Part shown: positions 60,557 to 64,000 of the stretch, in pieces
Layout: each line of letters opens with the position of its first letter
Position numbering within the stretch: the stretch's first letter is position 1
Assembly: GCA_964407665.1 (NCBI GenBank)
Contig: CAYOWK010000001.1
Location: forward strand, 1-64,000
Source of the DNA: CAYOWK01 sp964407665
GTDB taxonomy: Bacteria > Pseudomonadota > Alphaproteobacteria > Caulobacterales > Hyphomonadaceae
Direction: 5' to 3'
Length of the DNA: 64,000 bases
Translations under genes and position numbers: made by a program
The notes under the pieces: generated by a model
The model's input: the letters and a program-made list of their open reading frames with translations, nothing else
Database searches by the model: none
Told to the model about the DNA's origin: nothing

Positions 60557-62377
60557 ATGGCCAGGGAGCGCACGGCAACTCTAGTAAGCGCGCTATTGGG
60601 CGCAGCGGACCGGCCGGTACGCTCGCGACTTTTCGCGGCCGTGCTGCTGGGCGTCGTCGGGGCGGGCATTGGCGCGCTGGCGCCGCTCTTTCTGAAAGAC
60701 CTGGTCGATGGGCTCGAGGGAGGGAGAGCCTCGGAGTCCATCGCCATCTTCGCAGCGGCTTACCTCTCGGCGCTTCTTGCGGGTCGCCTGGCGGGGCAGG
60801 GGCAGGCCTACCTGTTCGCAGTCGGAGAGCAGCGCCTTCAGCAAAGGATGAGTGCGGGAAACTTCCGGCATATCCTCAGCCTGCCCATGTCGTTCCTTCT
60901 GGACCGGCGGGCTGGCTGGATCTGGCAGGCGAATGCGACGGCGCTGCATGGCGCGCGGCTTGTTCTGCTCCATCTGACGACCACGCTGCTTCCTGTCGCT
61001 GCGCAGATTGGGGTCATTGTGCTCGTCGTGGCGAATGTCACAAGCACCGCCGCCGCCTCGATCATCTCTGTAGCCGCTGCACTCTATGCGCTGATATTTG
61101 CACTGGCGGCCCGCTGGCAGGGCCAGCCCGCCGCTGGCGCAGTTGCGGCTGAGGCGCGCGCGGGCGGCGTATTTGGCGATGCCCTGGCGAGTATCGACAC
61201 CATCAAGAATTTCGGCGCCGAGGAGCGCCTGAGCGGTGACTATGAGAAACTGGTCGGCGAATCTGCGTCTCACTGGCGACGGGCCCATCTCAGGCGCGCG
61301 CTTGTGGGCGTCCTCGTCGCCCTGGTTTTCGTCGCAAGCTCGACCGCCATGCTCGCCCTTGTCCTGTCTGAATCCGCCGGAGGGCCATCCGTGATCGGAA
61401 ACCTTGTTCTGTTGACCGCCTACATGATCCAGATCCTGGCTCCGCTGGAGGCGGCCGGGTTCGCCCTGCAGGATCTTGCACAGGCGACGAAGTATTTCGG
61501 GGAGTGGAAGACGGTCCTGTGCACGACGCCCGAGCCTCTCACCAGAGGCGCACCCGCATCCTCAGGGTTTGCCGGCGGCTCCGCCGTCCAACGTGCGTCG
61601 ACCATCGGCTTCGAGGACGTCACACTCGCCTACGGCGCTGGCCGCCCTCCGGCGCTGTCATCCGTGACCTTCGACATCGCCGCCGGAGAAACCGTGGCGG
61701 TTGTCGGGCCGTCTGGCGCGGGAAAGTCCTCCCTCCTGCGTCTGCTGTTGCGCTACCGCGACCCTGATGCTGGCCGGGTCCTGATCGATGGCGTCGCGAC
61801 GCACGATTGGGACCTTGCATCGCTTCGCCGCAGTATCGCCGTCGTCAGCCAGGACGCCGTGCTGCTCAACACCACGTTGAGGGAGAACCTTCTGTTCGCC
61901 CGGCCTGACGCCGGTCTGGTTCATCTGGCCAGAGTCCTGGACGCGGCCTGTCTCCACGATGTTGTCAGGCGGCTCCCCGATGGGCTCGACTCGGCGGTCG
62001 GCGAGAGAGGGCAAGCCCTGTCGGGCGGCGAGAGGCAGCGCGTTGCGATCGCCAGAGCGCTACTCAGGGAGGCGCCGATACTGGCGTGCGACGAGCCGAC
62101 ATCGGCTCTCGATCCGGCGACGGGCAGGTACGTCGGCGACGCAATCCTGAGCGCTGCATCGGGCAGAACCTGTTTCATCGTCACGCACAGGCTCGAGCTT
62201 GCCGCACGCGCGCAGCGGATTCTTGTCCTGGAGCGGGGCCGTCTGGTTGAGCAGGGAACTCATGGCGCCCTCATCTCAGGCGGCGGCCGATACGCAGAGA
62301 TGTGGCGAAGGCGAAGCGAGTCGCCACCGGAGTTTGCCGGGCCATGGGTGGGCAAGCCCGAGGCGTCTGACGGATAA
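60557..62377 (+). CDS. ABC exporter, fused permease-ATPase
   Basis: The 606-residue half-transporter has six membrane segments in residues 20-330 and a C-terminal ATPase: Walker A 'VVGPSGAGKSSLLRLLLRY', Q-loop 'VVSQDAVLLNTTLREN', signature 'LSGGERQRVAIAR', Walker B 'ILACDEPTSALD', switch His in 'IVTHRLELA'. The layout is MsbA/ATM1-like; the substrate is unknown. Near neighbours are a GntR regulator, a LuxR-type regulator and a TonB receptor. AGGA six bases upstream supports ATG 60557. The stop TAA overlaps an ATG by one base, opening a 74-codon frame of doubtful reality. Confidence 0.93.
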   Translation: MARERTATLVSALLGAADRPVRSRLFAAVLLGVVGAGIGALAPLFLKDLVDGLEGGRASESIAIFAAAYLSALLAGRLAGQGQAYLFAVGEQRLQQRMSAGNFRHILSLPMSFLLDRRAGWIWQANATALHGARLVLLHLTTTLLPVAAQIGVIVLVVANVTSTAAASIISVAAALYALIFALAARWQGQPAAGAVAAEARAGGVFGDALASIDTIKNFGAEERLSGDYEKLVGESASHWRRAHLRRALVGVLVALVFVASSTAMLALVLSESAGGPSVIGNLVLLTAYMIQILAPLEAAGFALQDLAQATKYFGEWKTVLCTTPEPLTRGAPASSGFAGGSAVQRASTIGFEDVTLAYGAGRPPALSSVTFDIAAGETVAVVGPSGAGKSSLLRLLLRYRDPDAGRVLIDGVATHDWDLASLRRSIAVVSQDAVLLNTTLRENLLFARPDAGLVHLARVLDAACLHDVVRRLPDGLDSAVGERGQALSGGERQRVAIARALLREAPILACDEPTSALDPATGRYVGDAILSAASGRTCFIVTHRLELAARAQRILVLERGRLVEQGTHGALISGGGRYAEMWRRRSESPPEFAGPWVGKPEASDG

Positions 62378-62461
62378 TGCAGCAACAGGCGGCGGCGATG
62401 GGGCCAGTCGACGCGTCAGCCCGCGACATTGTTGAAAACGGGACGATTTGGGTTGAGCGCC

Positions 62462-62481
62462 GGGCAGGTCATGACCTACCC
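62462..62481. promoter_or_regulatory. 20-base lux-box-like palindrome
   Basis: GGGCAGGTCA-TGACCTACCC is a 20-base palindrome with nine of ten arm positions matching, in the size and AGGT/ACCT style of LuxR-family binding sites. It lies 120 bases upstream of the LuxR-type gene at 62602, so autoregulation is the simplest guess. It also lies after the ABC exporter stop. Confidence 0.5.
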
Positions 62482-62601
62482 ATGACCAGGATCGTCAGAC
62501 GGCTGCTCGATGGGGGACTGAGCATGACGCGTCACTGCCTGCGTAACAATATCCAGCGCTTCGCTTGGGGGTTTGAACTGTCGCCGCAGGCGGTAGGCTG
62601 A

Positions 62602-63345
62602 ATGCGCAGCAGGTACTGGACCTTTGTCGAGGAGGTTGAAGATGCGCAATCGGTGCGCGCGGTTCGCGAGCATCTTGGGCGCGCGCTGAACGCCCTCGGC
62701 GTCGATTCGTTTGCGCTGCTGACCCACGCCCAGCCGGCAGACATTGGAAGCCTGGGCGTCTATGCACACAACTGGCCGGAGGGCGCCGTCGACCACCTGT
62801 TCGCAGGGGGGCAGGGGTTTGCCCCGAACCCGCTTTTCGAAGCGGTGGAACAGGGCGATGGCGTTCTCCACTGGTCCTCTCCCCTGTGGCTTTCGACCCT
62901 GAACAACGACCAGCGGATATGGCTGGCGAAGCTGAAGCAACTCATTCGCGGGCATGCGGCGACCAAGCTGGTGCGCTCGCCTCTTGTCAGCGCCTCCTGT
63001 TCGATCGCGGCGGACGAACCGCTCGATCCTGACCAGATGCGCGTCTGCATGCGGATCGCCAACTATGCCTTCCAGCAGGTGCAGTTCCTGCAGCGGCCCC
63101 AGATCACCGGAGCCGAGCGCATCACCACCCGCGAGCATGAAGTCCTCTACCGGGCGGCGGTGTTCGGCGAGCGCCCAAGCATTGTCGCCCGCAAGATCGG
63201 GGTCAAAGTCTCAACCGTCCGGACGCTTCGCCAGAAAGCCTATGGGCGGCTCGATGCGGAAAGCCCGGAACAGGCGACCTGGCGCATGATCGAGACCCGT
63301 CAGCTCTTCCGCGGCGGACGAAAAGGCAAGCCACGAACCTGGTAG
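62602..63345 (+). CDS. LuxR-family transcriptional regulator
   Basis: The 247-residue protein has an N-terminal domain resembling the autoinducer-binding fold ('AQSVRAVREHLGRALNALGVDSFALL', 'NPLFEAVEQGDGVLHWSS') and a C-terminal LuxR helix-turn-helix ('ITTREHEVLYRAAVFGERPSIVARKIGVKVSTVRTLRQKAYGRL'). By-eye alignment suggests the usual Trp, Tyr and Asp ligand residues are replaced (Ala, Leu, Asn), so it may be a solo regulator not sensing acyl-homoserine lactones. No luxI gene is in view. The ATG at 62602 directly follows a TGA; a palindrome lies upstream. Confidence 0.85.
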   Translation: MRSRYWTFVEEVEDAQSVRAVREHLGRALNALGVDSFALLTHAQPADIGSLGVYAHNWPEGAVDHLFAGGQGFAPNPLFEAVEQGDGVLHWSSPLWLSTLNNDQRIWLAKLKQLIRGHAATKLVRSPLVSASCSIAADEPLDPDQMRVCMRIANYAFQQVQFLQRPQITGAERITTREHEVLYRAAVFGERPSIVARKIGVKVSTVRTLRQKAYGRLDAESPEQATWRMIETRQLFRGGRKGKPRTW

Positions 63346-63464
63346 CGGCCTCTGCAGAGGCTGCGGCATGTCTTCGCCGCGGGCGCTCGCATGTTTTGGC
63401 GGCATGGCAGGTAGGGGGAGGCCGATCCCGCACGACATATTGACGTCATGCGAATGAGGGCGGG

Positions 63465-64000
63465 ATGAAGAACCAACAGGTATCGGGTCGCGAGCGTCGA
63501 GTCCGTTTCTGGAAACCCGGGCTTTCAGCCAGCGCCGCTGTTCTGCTCGCGGCAAGCCTGCAGCCTGCCTATGCGCAGGAACAGCGGTTCAGTTTCGACA
63601 TTTCGCCCCAACCTCTGTCGTCGGCCTTGCTGGAACTTGGCCGGCAGGCAAACCTGTCCGTGCTTGCGCCGTCATCCCTGGTGGACGACAAGACCACGCC
63701 GGGTGTGAGGGGAGACCTCAGCGCAAACGATGCCTTCATGCGTCTTCTGGCGGGAAGCGGCCTTCGCGCCGAGTTCGTCAATCCCACCGCCGTCCGCATC
63801 GTCGCTCAGGACGACGCACGCATGCCGGCATGGCGGCAAGCGCCGGGTGCGCCAGAGCAGGCGTCGCGGACGACGGAAAGAATCATCGTCACCGGCACCA
63901 CGATCACGGGCGTCTATCCGGCATCATCCCCCGTCACGATCTACAGCGCCGACGACATTGCGCGGACCGGCGCGACGACGATGGAGCAATTCATCGCCAA
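63465..64000 (+). CDS. STN-domain TonB-dependent receptor (5' part, cut by window end)
   Basis: The frame from ATG 63465 remains open to the last base. It encodes a signal peptide ('SASAAVLLAASLQPAYAQ'), a secretin/TonB N-terminal (STN) domain ('FDISPQPLSSALLELGRQANLSVL ... MRLLAGSGLRAEFVN'), and the start of a TonB-plug ('ERIIVTGTTITGVYPASSPVTIYSADDI', 'TTMEQFIA'). STN receptors usually signal through an anti-sigma/ECF sigma pair, which is not present upstream. Substrate is unknown. About 178 residues are visible of an expected 800 or more. Confidence 0.9.
   Translation, partial: MKNQQVSGRERRVRFWKPGLSASAAVLLAASLQPAYAQEQRFSFDISPQPLSSALLELGRQANLSVLAPSSLVDDKTTPGVRGDLSANDAFMRLLAGSGLRAEFVNPTAVRIVAQDDARMPAWRQAPGAPEQASRTTERIIVTGTTITGVYPASSPVTIYSADDIARTGATTMEQFIA

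Noticed and set aside
63348..63361. GCCTCTGCAGAGGC palindrome after the LuxR-type gene as an operator
   Set aside because: Perfect but only 14 bases and immediately after the stop codon; too little to claim more than chance or a weak terminator.

Overview
The window is high-GC alphaproteobacterial chromosome. Gene content and order (fur-miaB-phoH-ybeY-corC-lnt-HTH-metK-trmB, then htpX-rsmB-rpe-heparinase) resemble the Caulobacterales, most likely the Hyphomonadaceae. This placement is from gene content only; no database search was possible.

Layout. Bases 1-536 are non-coding and carry REP-like palindromes plus one copy of a ~135 bp dispersed repeat. Bases 537-24594 are a dense housekeeping block. 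It covers translation and tRNA/rRNA modification (trpS, tsaB, rimI, miaB, trmB, rsmB, ybeY), Fe-S and iron control (nfuA, fur), envelope functions (lnt, corC, htpX, a glycine-zipper lipoprotein), and central metabolism (metK, glk, rpe). It ends with a heparinase-like gene and a WbpM/CapD-type sugar-nucleotide dehydratase. Bases 24602-27206 are an SGNH-like plus MBOAT pair that probably O-acetylates an exported polysaccharide. Bases 27207-28308 are a repeat-rich spacer holding the second, inverted copy of the 135 bp repeat. A DUF2061 protein, a GNAT enzyme, a SnoaL-like protein, a hybrid histidine kinase and a tRNA-Gly(GCC) gene follow.

The accessory region begins right after tRNA-Gly. Bases 32228-36311 encode a Hachiman-type pair (HamA nuclease, HamB Ski2-like helicase) on the minus strand. 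Divergent from it, 36624-42725 is a tightly packed plus-strand operon of five genes: a ChaC-like gamma-glutamylcyclotransferase, a GajA-like OLD/TOPRIM ATPase-nuclease, a GajB-like UvrD helicase, an unrecognised protein with a Cys cluster, and an unrecognised protein with a C-terminal Mrr-like PD-(D/E)XK domain. It looks like Gabija with three extra partners and is the best candidate here for an undescribed system. Bases 42734-44704 encode an XRE-ImmA/IrrE regulator/protease and an unknown partner, with paired inverted repeats upstream.

Bases 44822-56886 are a complete IncP/Ti-style mating-pair-formation and coupling cluster in the order traF-traG-copG-trbBCDE-trbJ-trbL-trbF-trbG-trbI (minus strand). 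No trbK, relaxase or integrase is visible, so this is part of an integrative conjugative element or a decayed one, with the defence genes as cargo between the T4SS and tRNA-Gly. Bases 57083-58865 are a HipBA-type toxin-antitoxin pair whose HipA has a Lys/Pro/Ala-rich histone-H1-like tail. The last stretch holds Lrp and GntR regulators, an ABC exporter, a LuxR-type regulator with a lux-box-like palindrome, and the start of an STN-containing TonB-dependent receptor cut by the window end.
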